From Schistocephalus solidus (Eukaryota > Platyhelminthes > Cestoda > Diphyllobothriidea > Diphyllobothriidae): a stretch of 64,000 nt of DNA. Below the pieces are notes generated by a model. That model searched no databases. It saw nothing but the letters and a program-made list of their open reading frames with translations, and was not told the origin of the DNA. Positions within the stretch are counted from its first letter, which is position 1. Every line of letters starts with the position of its first letter. The position numbers and the translations under genes were made by a program. The DNA lies in the NCBI GenBank assembly GCA_017591395.1, contig WEDG01000269.1, positions 122,907-186,906 on the forward strand. The letters run 5' to 3'. This document shows, in pieces, positions 29,881 through 40,665 of the stretch.

Positions 29881-31480
29881 GTAAGCGATCACCAGATAAG
29901 TTGAATACTGCCTTGTTAAAAATGCCTGCTCACCATCTCCATTTCAGCAACGAATTGGCCAACCAAATAGCCTACCTTCCAGTCGCTGACGTGGACAGCT
30001 CCGTAGAGAACCACTGGTGTCAGCTGAAGGATACCATCCAATCCACCACTCTAGACGTCCTCGGCCGCGCACGTCATCAGCACCAAGACTGGTTCGATGA
30101 CAACGACGCAGCTATCAACGCTCTGCTCATCGAGAAGAACCAGTTTCACAAAGCCTACGTCAATCGCCCTACCGCTGCAAACAAGACAGCCTTCTACCGA
30201 AGTCAGCACCTTGTACAGAAACGGCTGCGGGAAATGCAGGATGTCTGGATGACGCGCAAAACCGAGGAAATCCAAGGATTTGCTGATTGAAACGAATGGA
30301 AGAACTTCTTCGCCGCCACCAAGGCTGTCTACGGACCTCCAGTAAAAGGCGCTGCGACTCTTGTCAGTTCCAATGGCAGGACGCTACTCACTGAGAAGAT
30401 GCGTATACTGAAGCGATGGGCAGAACATTCCCAAAGCGTTCCCAATCAGCCCTCCACCATCTCCGATGCCGCCATCGATCGACTGCCTGAGGTGGAAATC
30501 AACGCCGACCTTGATCTCTCGCCCTCCCTCCAAGAAACCATCAGAGCCGTGCAGCAAATCTCCAGCGAGAAAGCACCTGGCTCGGGCGCGATCCCTGCTG
30601 AGATTTACAAGCCTGGTAGACCCCAAATGATGAACCGACTCACAGTGCTCTTCCAGGAGATGTGGCACCAAGGGCATGTCCCCCAGGATTTCAAAGACGC
30701 AACCATTGTTCACCTCTACAAGAAGAAAGGGAACCACCAACTCTGCGTCAACAACCGAGGAATCCTGCTGTTGAACATCGCCAGAAAGATCTTCGCCCGC
30801 ACTTCACTCAATCGCCTAAACGCTCAGCTGGGCAAGGACTGCTCCCGGAAAGCCAATGTGGCTTCCGACGACACCGCGGAACAATCGACATGATCTTCGC
30901 CGCTCGACAGCTGCAAGAGAAGTGCCAGGAGATGTGAACTCACACCTACACTACCTTCGGGGATCTGACAAAAGCCTTTGACACGGTGAATCACGCTGGG
31001 TTGTGAAAAATCATGCAGAAATTCGGCTTTCCTGAACGTTTCACCCATATGATACGTCAGCTCCACAACGGGATGATGGCGCGCGTAACTGACATTCGGA
31101 CAGTATCCGAAGCATTCACAGTGACCAACGGAGTGAAGCATTGCTGCGTCCTTGCACCTTCCCTCTTTAGTCTAATGTTCTCTGCCATCTTCCTGACGCC
31201 TACCATGAAGAATGCCCCGGGATCCGCATCGCCTAACGGATAGACGGCCGACTCCTCAACCAACGACAGATGCACTTCAGCTCGCGTGCCTCTACAGCCA
31301 CCATCCACGAAATTCTATTCGCTGACGACTGCGCACTCAATGCAACGACAGAAGAGGAAATGCAAAGGAGCATGGACCTCTTCGCTACCGCCTGTGACAA
31401 CTTAGGACTTCGCATTTATATTGAGAAAACGGTTGTGGTGCATCAGCCGCCGCCCAATACCACCTAATCCGCAGCTCATA
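29778..31480 (+). pseudogene. RTE linker and reverse transcriptase
   Basis: 29778-30290 is open (170 codons) and holds the linker with ALLKMPAHHLHFSNELANQI and HQHQDWFDDNDAAINALLIE. After a TGA at 30288 the RT follows: 30399-30893 (164 codons) with ISSEKAPGSGAIPAEIYKPG, VPQDFKDATIVHLYKKKGN and NNRGILLLNIARKIFART, then LLPESQCGFRRHRGT. The A box is DLTKAFDTVNHAGL (about 30960-31003). The B box reads NGVKHCCVLAPSLFSLMFSA where the family has VKQGCVLAP. FADDCALN (31318-31341) keeps both catalytic aspartates. Stops occur at about 30288, 30936 and 31003. Confidence 0.85.
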
Positions 31481-32169
31481 TCAATGTCAATGGTGCTCAA
31501 CTGAAATCTGCGGATAACTTCGCGTACCTGGGCAGCAATCTCTCCCGCAGCACCAAAATCGATGATGAGATCACCCATCGTATCGCCAAAGCCAGCCAAG
31601 CCTTTGGACGCATGCAGAACGAGGTCTGGAATCGAATTTGTCTCTAATTCAGCACCAAACTCAAGATGTAAAAAGCTGTCATATTGCCGACGCTGCTGCA
31701 TGGATTGGAGACGTGGACGATCTACCAAAAACGGGCACGGAAGCTCAACCACTTCCACCTCAGCTGCCTTCACAGAATACTAAAGCTGACATGGCAAGAA
31801 AGAATACCGGACACGGAAGTGTTGGATTGAACAGGCCTTCTCAGCATTTATGCCCAGCTGAAACGACTGCAACTGCGCTGGAGCGGCCACCTTGTGAGGA
31901 TGGACGATGAATGATTACCCAAACAACTTTTCTATGGAGATGTCGCCATGGGTTCTGGACGACAAGGGGGTTAAGTACAACGCTACAAGGAAACTCTGAC
32001 AACCTACCTGAAGCAAATGCAAATCAACCCGGTGACCTGGGAGGACCTGACCCAGGAGAGACCGGCACGGAGAAGATCCATGAAGACTTGTTCAGCAATC
32101 TACGAAGCCAACAGGATCACCACCGCCAAGACCAAAAGAGCGGCACGAAAGTCACCAGCGCGCCGGACT

Positions 32170-32645
32170 ACCACTGCCAATGCTCATGCCCTTCCAAAAT
32201 GCCCGCGCTGTCAACGCACCTTCCGTGCGTGAATCGTCCTGGTCGGACATCTTCGGACGCAATGCACCAACAATCCGACAACTGCAAATTTTGTGTCAAA
32301 TTCTGCTAACACTCCTTCGGACTCCCCCTCCCTCACCCCTGAAATCAGTTCCATTACTTCCACCATCATTGAGACCACATCTCAATACTCATCACCTGTT
32401 ACCTCCACCACCACCATCAGCGATGGGGACTCTCTCCTAAACTATCCTCATTGCGACCACACATTCACCTCACGCATCAGCCTGGTCGGCCACTTGCGAA
32501 TCCATCGTACGGAGACTGGTGAACCAATGCATCGAGCACCAACACACAGCAAAGATCGCTGAGCCCACTGCCTTCACTGTCCCCGTGCATTCACTCATCG
32601 CACGGGCCTATTAGGACACATGCGCCTCCACGACAACCTGCGGTA
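32170..32645 (+). pseudogene. C2H2 zinc-finger tail of the RTE element
   Basis: Three finger-like units are visible: CPRCQRTFRA to GHLRTQC (32200-32265, with a TGA inside), PHCDHTFTSRISLVGHLRIH (32440-32510, the first cysteine replaced by tyrosine), and CLHCPRAFTHRTGLLGHMRL plus H (32570-32635). Between them lies a Ser/Thr/Pro-rich linker. Fingers at the C-terminus of RTE proteins are likely nucleic-acid-binding modules, perhaps acting in target choice, which is inference. Only the third finger is complete in ligands. Confidence 0.8.
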
Positions 32646-32705
32646 AACCACGGTTGGCGAAGACATATCAGCACACACCATCTCCACAAATAAATAGACA
32701 ACACC

Positions 32706-33420
32706 CTCAACATCATCATGTACACGTGAATATCATGGTTTCCTAGAAATCGTGGCTTGGAAGGCGTCCAATCTGATGCTTACACCAATTCACGCCCTCG
32801 GCCCATTGTATGTGCTGTGTGCGTCGAGTGGCTGACCAGTGGACAGGGAGTCAGACGGCGATGGCTCCTCCATATCCCCTGATTTATTGAATCCTGCTCT
32901 ATGCGTTATGGGGGGCAGGTCGTGCTGTGGCGCGCGAAGGCGGGTACGCAAAACTGTCAGCCAATGCACCCACTCCCACATCAGACAACTGACCGGCTCA
33001 GATAGTGGTCTGATTGTGGGGGTGGGGGAAAGAATTAGGTCAACAGCTCAGCGCATTTTCCTCACCATAAACAATCTGACGCGCTTGAAACTATCACGGT
33101 GCGCTGAAAGCCGTGGCTTGGAAGATTGCCAACTTACGGGAAAACTTGGACCACGTGGTAAACCAAATGTGTGTTTTGTGTGGAGTGGCTGACAGGCGAA
33201 CTGAGAGCCAGGCTGCAATGGCTCCTTCTTAATGTGGCCTCTATGGCACTCCCACTCCGTGGGATCCGAGCCAGGTGTGGTTGTACGCCAAGGGGCGGCT
33301 CCGGCCGCGCCAGCCACCTGTGCCCTCTCCCTTCTCCGGTTTTCTTAACTCTGTCATGACACCAGGCTCAGGTAGTTGAGGAGGAGAGCGTGTGGTAGAT
33401 GCAGTGCAAGGTTAATATTT
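32706..33420. repeat. GC-rich region with two diverged repeat modules
   Basis: Both modules start with CGTGGCTTGGAAG (32751 and 33111). About 75 bases further on each has a GTG-TG then GAGTGGCTGAC block, then a conserved CAG/GAG region and ATGGCTCCT (32860 and 33218). They are therefore two copies of one sequence about 360 bases apart, well diverged. No protein domain is seen; the short open frames on both strands look like shadows of the GC content. It may be a non-autonomous element or the RTE 3' flank. Confidence 0.6.
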
Positions 33421-33734
33421 CTTAAAACTAATCCACGTGTAAGTCACCGTCCCTTCACAGCCCTTCTCAGGAGCATACGGGAGACATCGTTGGACTTCGA
33501 CGGTTGAACTGTCGTGTTACTGCCTTTATTTATGTGTTTAAATTGGTCTTCATCGGTGATCCTGCTGGTTGCTCTTCAAACATGGCTTTGGCTCTTTCAA
33601 AAATTCCAATTTTTTTAATGCTGTGTTCCCTCGAGTAGCTCCGGTCGAGCTTAAATTAGGGTTTGTGGCAACGAAATCTGTCGATAAGTCGCAGGCATTT
33701 GTGTTGAACATTTTATTAAAAATTTATATTGATA
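33421..33734. other. no gene recognised
   Basis: This AT-rich stretch lies between the GC-rich repeat and the next family E fragment. It contains no open frame of note and matches no other part of the window that I could see. Confidence 0.4.
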
Positions 33735-33985
33735 TTTTGTAAGCGCTTGGAAGGCACTCTCAAAAAATACATAAAAACTTAAATCAAATTATGACAATGT
33801 GTGCAGATACAATTTGCAAATATGTAATAATGTAGGCAGAAATTGTCCTGTTAAGGCAATAGTTAGCGATGTGTATAAATAAGTTGTGAACTAGAAAACA
33901 GGCAGTGGTAAAAAATCCTAGCTTGAAAATTGAGGCAGAGTTCAATAGGCCTACATTTTCGAAAAGAGAGTAGGAGAAAAACTGC
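33735..33985 (-). mobile_element. family E 3' UTR fragment, minus strand
   Basis: GGCAAGGCACTGTC-like and TTATGACAATGTGTGCAGAT blocks, then GGCAGAGTTCAATAGGCC and TTTTCGAAAAGA, follow the order of the other E 3' ends. The fragment covers the last 250 bases of the UTR and stops abruptly at 33985, where E ORF1 sequence in the opposite orientation begins. Confidence 0.8.
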
Positions 33986-34640
33986 ATAAGCCAGGCATCA
34001 AAATCAGTAGTCATTACCGATGGAAAACATGCTAACACCTCAGCATCTACAACAGATGCCAACGCTAATGTTAGCATCTTCGCCAACCCAAAAATTGTCC
34101 GAAATCCCCAAATAATTAAGCCTTCTTATTTTGTTACCAGTTTTTTGAAATCATTTGTTCCTTTTTCAAATGCATTTTTTCCGCCAATTTATGCCTACTT
34201 CCCTCAAAATCTCATTTCTATGCCACCCCCTATCTTTCCCATGCTACAATATAGCCTTCCCTTCCATGGTTTTCATCCAACTACGCCGTTGTACAATAAT
34301 CGCAGTTCTTTTAACAGTAACATTCCGAAAAACTTTAGACCAGAGCAATTTCGTTTCCCACATTTTGTTTCTCCTCTCCAGTTTTCTTCTCCGCCACCAA
34401 ATTATCCTTTTGTATAAATACTGATGAGCGTAATCTGCAGCTCAGGAATACGCTCAGCTTAGTTTCACTCAATGCGAGATCAGTTGTAAATAAGATGGCT
34501 GAGATTAGAACAGTAACCTTTGAGCTTGATCCAGATGTGCTGTGCATCACTGAATCCTGGGCTCACTCTCTTATTTCTGACTTAACGCTCGCTTAGATAA
34601 TTTCAATTTTTACCGACAAGACCACGCTGAAAACATGGCG
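33986..34640 (+). mobile_element. family E ORF1 C-terminus and start of EN, plus strand
   Basis: From ATAAGCCAGGCAT it matches E ORF1 at 37335 onward: TDG-ANTSA-like, KIVRNPQIIKPSY, then FPPIYAYFPQNLISMPPPIF and FHPTTPLYNNRSS, ending with SPPPNYPFV and a TAA (34417). After a short gap the EN opens with NTLSLVSLNARSVVNKMAEI and DPDVLCITESWAHSLISD (34450-34590), the first two EN motifs (NAR and ESW). The copy is cut off near 34640. This shows directly that ORF1 and EN are adjacent in this family. Confidence 0.8.
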
Positions 34641-34804
34641 GTGGTTACCTTCTTTATATTTAGTCATCCTTTGTACATTTCCCTTTTCAGCTGATGACCC
34701 TATTTTATGTAAAGCTATCATTGCATATAAACAGTCAATATAAAATGGAGAAAATATGAAAAAATTTGATTCACACAAAATAAAAAAGCAAATAAAATAA
34801 CACA

Positions 34805-35185
34805 CGACAAGGAGCGTTCCGAACCCTCATAATCTGTGAGCAACATCACAATACTATCCCATTGCATCTAGCTATTAATTTTTAAGTGAAGCAGTTTTTC
34901 TCCAATTTTTTAAAAAATTGGCGGCTCGCCGAACTCCGCCTCCGATTTAACCGTAGGAGTGTTTTAATGCTTCTTTTCTAGTTCACCGTATATGTCAAAG
35001 ATTGTTGACTATTGTTTTAAAAATGGCAAATCGTTCTGAATCGGATATGCCTACCATACTACTCATTTATGCTGTTCATATGGATGCTCACATAGTGCAG
35101 CAATTATTCACTTTGTATTTATTTTTACCATGATACTAAGTTTGAAATGACGGGGCTCTCTGGGCCTTAAATATACAATTCATTT
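34805..35185 (+). mobile_element. family F 3' UTR copy, plus strand
   Basis: The segment starts at GACAAGGAGCGTTCCGAACC and runs to CTTAAATATACAATTCATTT. It is about 90% identical by eye to 56635-57020, the 3' UTR of the large F element, and has no coding part. It includes the block GGCTCGCCGAACTCCGCCTC. It is a solitary F 3' end. Confidence 0.8.
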
Positions 35186-35277
35186 TTTTATATATTTATA
35201 TAACTTCAAATGCATTTTCACAGTTATAAGCAAAATATTGTTGAAGAAAAGTAGAGCCCGAAAGATTTTAAAATGCT
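35186..35277 (-). mobile_element. family D RT C-terminal fragment, minus strand
   Basis: On the minus strand the sequence AGCATTTTAAAATCTTTCGG then GCTCTACTTTTCTTC matches 18632-18672. It is a short remnant of D between F and A pieces. Confidence 0.6.
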
Positions 35278-35990
35278 GATTTTAAGTAATCTTCCGGGAG
35301 TTCACTTTCTTCAGATGAATTTCGGAATATGATGGACAGTGGTACACACAGTTCATCAACAAGTTCTCTTAGTGCTAATGCAGGAATTCTATCCGGCCCA
35401 GGCGACTTGGCAGGCATTATACGGAGTAATTCGTTTCTAACTATGGTTGGTGAAATGTCTAGGTCTCTGTCCACTGTTGTGGATGAGGAAGGGCAAGGAG
35501 GGGGAAATATTGGTTAACAAACGGGTGGAATAGCAGCAAAAGTATAAGGCTCTGGGGTAAAGACGGCTTGAAAGAATTCGGAAAGAAGGGATTCTCTAAC
35601 CTGGTCGTCAGTCTCCAGTTTTCCGTCTGCAGACCTAAGGGTAGGAATCCTTTCCTGAGTTCTATTTGTACTCCGTATGTAGCCATATAGCATTTTGGGG
35701 TGTTCAAACGATTTTTGTAGTAAGTTTATTTTTAACTTCCTTCGCAGCTTAGTAGCCTCGCTTTTACAAAAGTTGCGTTGCTGCTTATGTTCCCGTAAGT
35801 GAGCATCGGAGCTGGTTTGTCAGTTATGCCTCCAGAAGCGATTTCTTTTTTGAAAGAGGCCTGCTAGTTTGAGTTAATCCACTTTGGGTGGTTTGTGGTT
35901 GTCTTTCTTCTGAGAGGACAGTGGATTTAAACAATCCTTTTCTATAATGAGCTCAAAGTCATTCAATTGTTATTGGTTCCACCACTTCGC
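35278..35990 (-). mobile_element. family A linker and RT start, minus strand (copy 4)
   Basis: Minus-strand frames: KWINSNxQASFKK region (about 35880-35830), the YMATYGVQIELRKGFLPLGL frame (35690 on) and RNELLRIMPAKSPGPDRIPA with LRELVDELCVPLSIIFRNSS (35440-35330). It ends at EESELPED, about the same position at which copy 2 is truncated. Both copies lack the rest of the RT. Confidence 0.8.
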
Positions 35991-36595
35991 ATGATCATGA
36001 AGGTCGAAGACAGTTGGTTCAAATTCGAAGAGAAGTGAATTCTCGAATTTTAAACTGATTTCTTCGTTTCCTGTCGAAACAATTAGTTTAATTATTGACA
36101 ATTTATTTGTATTTCTACCTCTTTATCAACTGCACACACCGGCAGTTATTGCAATTGACAAAAGGGAGAAATAAACGGTTTTAAACTGTTAAACCTTACA
36201 TAGCCTCATTAAAGTTCTCACAGATTTACGTAAAAAGGACGGAATCTAAAGATTAATTCTAGAAATAAAGTTGAAATTTTGTAAGTATACCTTATTTCCA
36301 GCGAATCGTAATTTGCAGTAGTTGCTATACCAGTTGATATAATTTTTCGTCCTGCATAGCCTAATCTCTAATTCGTTTTTTCAGTTTGAACTCGTTACCT
36401 ATCAGATTTTTGCTCGCAGTGCTTTGCTTAAAACATATATTTCAAATAGTACTTCTTTAATACAGCAAAACACCACTAGTGACGATTTTCCTTTCGTATT
36501 ATCGATTTGAAAAATACTTATATTTTAAAATCAATATGAAAACCCAGTCAGCACTTCGACGCAAATGTCCTCTTAGCGTACAACTTCCACTGGAG
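35991..36595. other. no gene recognised
   Basis: AT-rich sequence, probably including the 5' UTR of the E element that starts downstream (ORF1 begins near 36611). No open frame or repeat match was found. Confidence 0.4.
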
Positions 36596-37757
36596 CAACC
36601 CACCGTAAGCATGAAGAAATTAGACCTTGGCACCTTGGAAAACTTTTAAGAATTTATGTCTAAATGTGGTTTTCTCTTCACGATCCTTGGTACCATTTTT
36701 GACGGAAAGTTGTCGTCACTCACTTCTCAACAATGCGAGAAACTCGAGCCGTTTATGAACATTGTAAGTACTGAGTCACATGAGTGACCCAAGAGAAGTT
36801 TTAACTTTCTTTTAAAAAACTTTCTAAGAGTAAATCCACCTGGACGTGGCATTTCGTTTCCTTTACTCGTTGGCTTTAACTTTAAAGTCACTGAAGCTGA
36901 AAAATTCTCTTCCTGTAGCAAAAACCTGTCAATGTTGGTTAAACATTTTTCGGTGATTGAAGTGGATCGTATTTTCTCCAAGCATGAGCACTCAGCTCAA
37001 TATTTGAAAATAACAAGTTGTTTATCTGTAGGGATAAAACCCCAATGGAACGTAGGGTTTCACCCTCATTAGCAAACGAGAAGCCTAGGTCTACACATTC
37101 AATACGAAAATTTATCTCAAAGGTTTGCCCTCTAGCTAATGCAAGCACACGGCCCTCCGGGTCAACAGGAATTTCAATTCCAGCAGAATATTCCCCCGTT
37201 CACCTTGTTCCTAGTTCGAGTGAAATCGTTTCAATGTCACTTCTTTCCCCTCCCAAGCAAACCACGCCTGCTAAAGCTGCCAAATCAACTAAACCTAAGA
37301 AATCCCACAATAAATCTGAGTCATCGGCTAAGCCAGGCATTAAAACCAGTAATGTCATTACCGATGGGAAACCTGCTAACACCTCAGCACCTACAACAGA
37401 TGCGAACGCTAACGTTAGCATCTTTCATAACGCAAAAATTGTCCGAAATCCCCAAATAATTAAGCCTTCTTATTATGTTACCAGTTTTTCAAAATCATTT
37501 ATTCCTTTTTCAAATGCACGTTTTCCACCAATTTATGCTAACTTCCCTCAGAATCTCATTTCTATGCCACCCCTTATCTTTCCCATGCTACAATATAGCC
37601 TTCCCTTGCATGGATTTCATCCAACTACGCCGTTGTACAATAATCTCAGTTCTTTTAACAGTAACATTTCGAAAATCTTTAGACCAGAGCAATTTCGTTT
37701 CCCACTTTTTGTTTCTCCTCTCCAGTTTTTTTCTCCGCCATCAAATTATCCTTTCGA
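36596..37757 (+). pseudogene. family E ORF1, most complete copy
   Basis: A likely start at 36611 gives KKLDLGTLENF, CGFLFTILGTIFDGKLSSLT, CEKLEPFMNIVSTES, then LVGFNFKVTEAEKFSS and LVKHFSVIEVDRIFSKHEH. After a frameshift near 37010 comes ICRDKTPMERR, then a Ser/Thr/Pro/Lys-rich stretch (37150-37450) and an aromatic and proline-rich C-terminus (FPPIYANFPQN, SMPPLIFPML, FHPTTPLYNN). I do not recognise the N-terminal domain. The F element (49.2-50.0 kb) and a minus-strand relative (48.9-47.7 kb) share its pattern, including the C-R-D-x-T-P-M-E-R-R motif. It is presumably an RNA-binding ORF1, by analogy. Stops at 36646 and about 36788 plus the frameshift make it defective. Confidence 0.7.
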
Positions 37758-38066
37758 ATTCGGTTTAAAATTTTCGACCTCCGAGGAATTCACTACTTTC
37801 GAGAGTTCAGTCTACTGGTCACTCTTGTGGACTTTATTTATCAAGCGTTGGATTCTATTTGACATACTCTTCATCCTCACAAAACTACTGCAGCAAAACA
37901 GTGGATACGTCCGATATCCTCCTCTTGTGCACTTCTCGACAGCAACTCCACGAGATCTTCCAGTCAACAGAGGGCTGAGTCATTTCGATATTTCATTCAT
38001 AAAGTTGCTCCCGCTAAAACCTTCGTCCCATATTTTTAACACCCTTTATCGTTTTTGCGATCTATC

Positions 38067-39110
38067 ATGGAAGTCAAAAATATACCCTTCGGGAATCGTG
38101 CAAAATACGTGGCACTGCCGAAGTTCGAACCGGGGCACCAGCGTGCGGGGAATGACGGCGACACCACCGCCAAACGGGCCAAGAGTTTAGTAAGTTTTTT
38201 GGATGTCAATTACGAGGACGAAGCGTGTGCGACATGCTTTAAACTTCTTCAAAAAATTTCGGAGATTTAAAAGGATATGCAGGGGCTGAAGATGGAGATA
38301 GAGAATTTTAAGAAACTTCCTCAAAATTTGCCCGAAAAGAAGCAGTCCCTAACGATGAAACATGAGTGAGACAAATGCGCATACGCAGGCACAGCTTCCG
38401 TAGACATCACATCCAACAAGGAAGATGACGCTTCGTCTACGGAGCTCGATGTAGCTGTTTAACAGTATCCAGTAAGGAAAGAGGGCAACCAACAGGGATC
38501 CCAGAAAATGAAGAAACGAGTTTCAGAAGAAAAAGTTAATATATCATCCAAAAATGTAAGTCCCAGAATCCCAGCATCGGACAAAACTCACTCTCATGTT
38601 GAAGTGCCAGCATCCACGAGTAACGCCACCTCTGTGAACTCCCACCCTAGCAAGGGCGGTCAAATATGGATCTCGCCCATAAATCGTAAACGAAATACCG
38701 TAATAAGGAGTGTCTCAGAATCCACGTCCTGCATTCCGAAGGAACGAGTGGCACACGATCTAAATCTTCTTCATGAATATGCTAGTGCAGTCCTGAAGAA
38801 AGGGAAAATTTACACCGTGCAAAAAGCTTTTCGAATAGGCAAAGCAGACCCCAGCCGCGACATGAGAATATCCCCAAGGCCTCTAAAAATTATTTTAGAA
38901 AATGAAACCCAGGCAGCACTTTTGTTAGAAGGAAGAAGGACCTTTCGGGGATCGCACAAACAAGTGTTTTTTCAGCCGGACTACGAGCCGAGGGAACGGC
39001 TGAAAATGAGCGAACTGCGGAAAGAATTGATGGAGAGAATTGGCAGAGGAGAGAAACGGCTGAAAATCAAAGACGGTCAAATAGTCCAGATAAATGTGTC
39101 CTTCCTGTAA
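38067..39110 (+). pseudogene. family A ORF1, full-length copy
   Basis: The ATG at 38067 starts MEVKNIPFGNRAKYVALPKF, then NDGDTTAKRAKSLVSFLDVN and a TAA at 38268. The same frame goes on with a coiled-coil-like KDMQGLKMEIENFKK. From 38508 a 200-codon open frame continues to 39110: Ser/Thr-rich spacer, PINRKRNTV, STSCIPKERV, DLNLLHEYASAVLKK, then QVFFQPDYEPRERLKMSELR and ELMERIGRGEKRLKIKDGQI. The C-terminal domain matches the ORF1 type found in many animal LINEs, thought to bind the element RNA. The N-terminal half has in-frame stops, so it is a pseudogene although the C-terminal part is intact. Confidence 0.75.
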
Positions 39111-39149
39111 CAATGAAGGCTGGGTCACCCCGACGAATCGATCATTGAA

Positions 39150-39870
39150 AGTCCTCTCCGCAAATGTACAAAGCCTGTTCAACAAGGTGGACGACCTTAG
39201 AAACGTTGTTGACGAAATTAAACCAGACTTTATGGCTTTCACTGAAACGTGGCTTACTGCAAAAACTTAATGATTCCAAAATATCACTCAGAGGATATCA
39301 GCACGTCAGGAGAGATAGACCAAGTCGAGGAGGAGGAGGAGGAGGAGGAGGAGTCATAGTTTATGTCACTCGCAAGCTGACCGCAATGGCTGACATAAAA
39401 ATTCCATTACGCGATGTGGAAGTCTTAAGCATTACTATATCTGCTAAGTATTCCAGACCACTGACGATATCGGTTGTGTACCGTTCGCCTTATCAGACTT
39501 CCGATCAGGATCTCATTCTCATAACGGAACTTTACAAAACCAGTGAGAAGAAAGATTTCCTCATTGTTGGGGATTTGAACGCTCCTGATATTGACTGGAA
39601 AACATGGACTGCGCAGGGAATGCCAGATAACTTCAACCACAAATTACTACAATGGGAAACAGAAAAACTTCTCTCTCAGTACGTCACCTTTGGAACACGG
39701 ACGAGAGAAGGACAACAGTCAAACTGTTTTGACCTGATTTGTACCTGAGATGAGGAAAATGTGCTAGACCTACAGGATTGACTGCCATTAGGGTCAAGTG
39801 ATCACATTACGCTGTGCTTCGAGTACTCACTGTTTTCCAAACCAAATTTACCCGATACTTGGGTAAGAAA
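39150..39870 (+). pseudogene. family A AP-type endonuclease (copy 2)
   Basis: The EN starts with LSANVQSLFNK (about 39150-39185), then the FMAFTETWLTA block (39230 on) before a frameshift at about 39268. The frame 39164-39748 holds LRGYQHVRRDRPSR, a run of eight glycines, VIVYVTRKLTAM, VVYRSPYQTSDQDLILI, VGDLNAPDIDWKTW (GDFN as GDLN) and VTFGTRTREGQQSN. The SDH motif (GSSDHITLCFE) lies at 39790-39830 behind another break. The glycine run is a (GGA)n expansion (39329-39353) compared with three glycines in copy 1. Confidence 0.85.
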
Positions 39871-40665
39871 CATTTGGGAGGGGAACTACTCACTTATGAG
39901 AAGACAACTGTCAGAGATATCCTGGGAAACAGAACTACATGGTGAAACTAATAAAGATTGGACGACATTGAGTTCGTTATTGAAAAGGATTGTTTACCTC
40001 AACTGTCCTCTCAGGAGAAAGACAACCACAAACCGCTTAAAGTGGATAAACTCAAACTTGCAGGCCTCTTTCAAAAATAGAAATCGCTTCTGGAGGCGTT
40101 GCAGACAAACCGGCTCCGATGCTCACTTACGGGAATATAAACAGCAACGCAACGTTTGTAAATGTGAGGCTAATAAGCTGCGGAGGAAGTTTGAACTAAA
40201 AATACTAAAAAAATCGTTGGAGCACCCCAAAATGCTATATGGCTACATACGGAGTACAAAACAGAATTCAGGAAATGATTCCTGCCCTTAGGTCTGCAGA
40301 CGGAAAACTGGAGACCGACGACCAGGTTAAAGCATACTTTCTTTCCAAATTCTTCCAGACCGTCTTCACCAGAGAGCCTAATAATTTTTCTACTATTCAA
40401 CCAGTTTGTCAACCAATGTGTACCCCCCTTTCCCTTACTCCTCCACCTCCTCCTCATCCACAACCGAGGACCTAGACCTCGACTTTTCACCAACCGTAGT
40501 TAAAACCGAATTACTCCGTTTAAAGCCTGCCTAGTCGCCTGGGCCGGATAGAATTCCTGCACGAGCACTTAGAGAACTTGCTAACGAACTGTGTGTACCA
40601 CTGTCCATCATATTCCAAAAGTCCTTTGAAGAAAGCAAACTCCCGAAAGAATGGAAGTGCGCATT

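Larger units (their letters stand above)
29241..32705 (+). mobile_element. RTE-type non-LTR retrotransposon with C-terminal zinc fingers
   Basis: This GC-rich element is clearly different in composition from its AT-rich surroundings. In order: AP-type endonuclease (29289-29880), linker (29900-30420), reverse transcriptase (30420-31480), RT C-terminal domain (31480-32120) and C2H2-type fingers (32190-32640). I recognise this RTE type, with its zinc-finger tail, from diphyllobothriid tapeworm genomes (recalled, not searched). The 5' end is truncated inside EN at 29241, where it interrupts the family E element, and the 3' end is near 32705 behind an ACAACACCCTCAACATCATC stretch. Several stops and frameshifts show it is inactive. 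Confidence 0.85.
37758..40665 (+). mobile_element. family A LINE, copy 2 (5' end present, 3'-truncated)
   Basis: The copy begins near 37758, where E ORF1 stops, with a 5' UTR of about 300 bases. ORF1 runs 38067-39110, EN from 39150 to 39870, the linker 39896-40475 and the first part of the RT to 40665. There the sequence breaks off after the codons for KEWKCAF and turns into the family E 3' tail on the opposite strand. This is the only A copy with an apparent 5' end. Missing 3' sequence is not typical of LINE insertion, so the break is better explained by later recombination, as the duplicated block starts at the same point. Confidence 0.8.

Noticed and set aside
31402..31773. 123-codon minus-strand frame opposite the RTE RT C-terminus
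   Set aside because: It is antisense to recognisable RTE sequence and has no homology of its own.
32839..33317. 117-codon plus and 89-codon minus frames in the GC-rich repeat
   Set aside because: They overlap a repeat module that occurs twice and is not conserved as a frame. No domain was seen.
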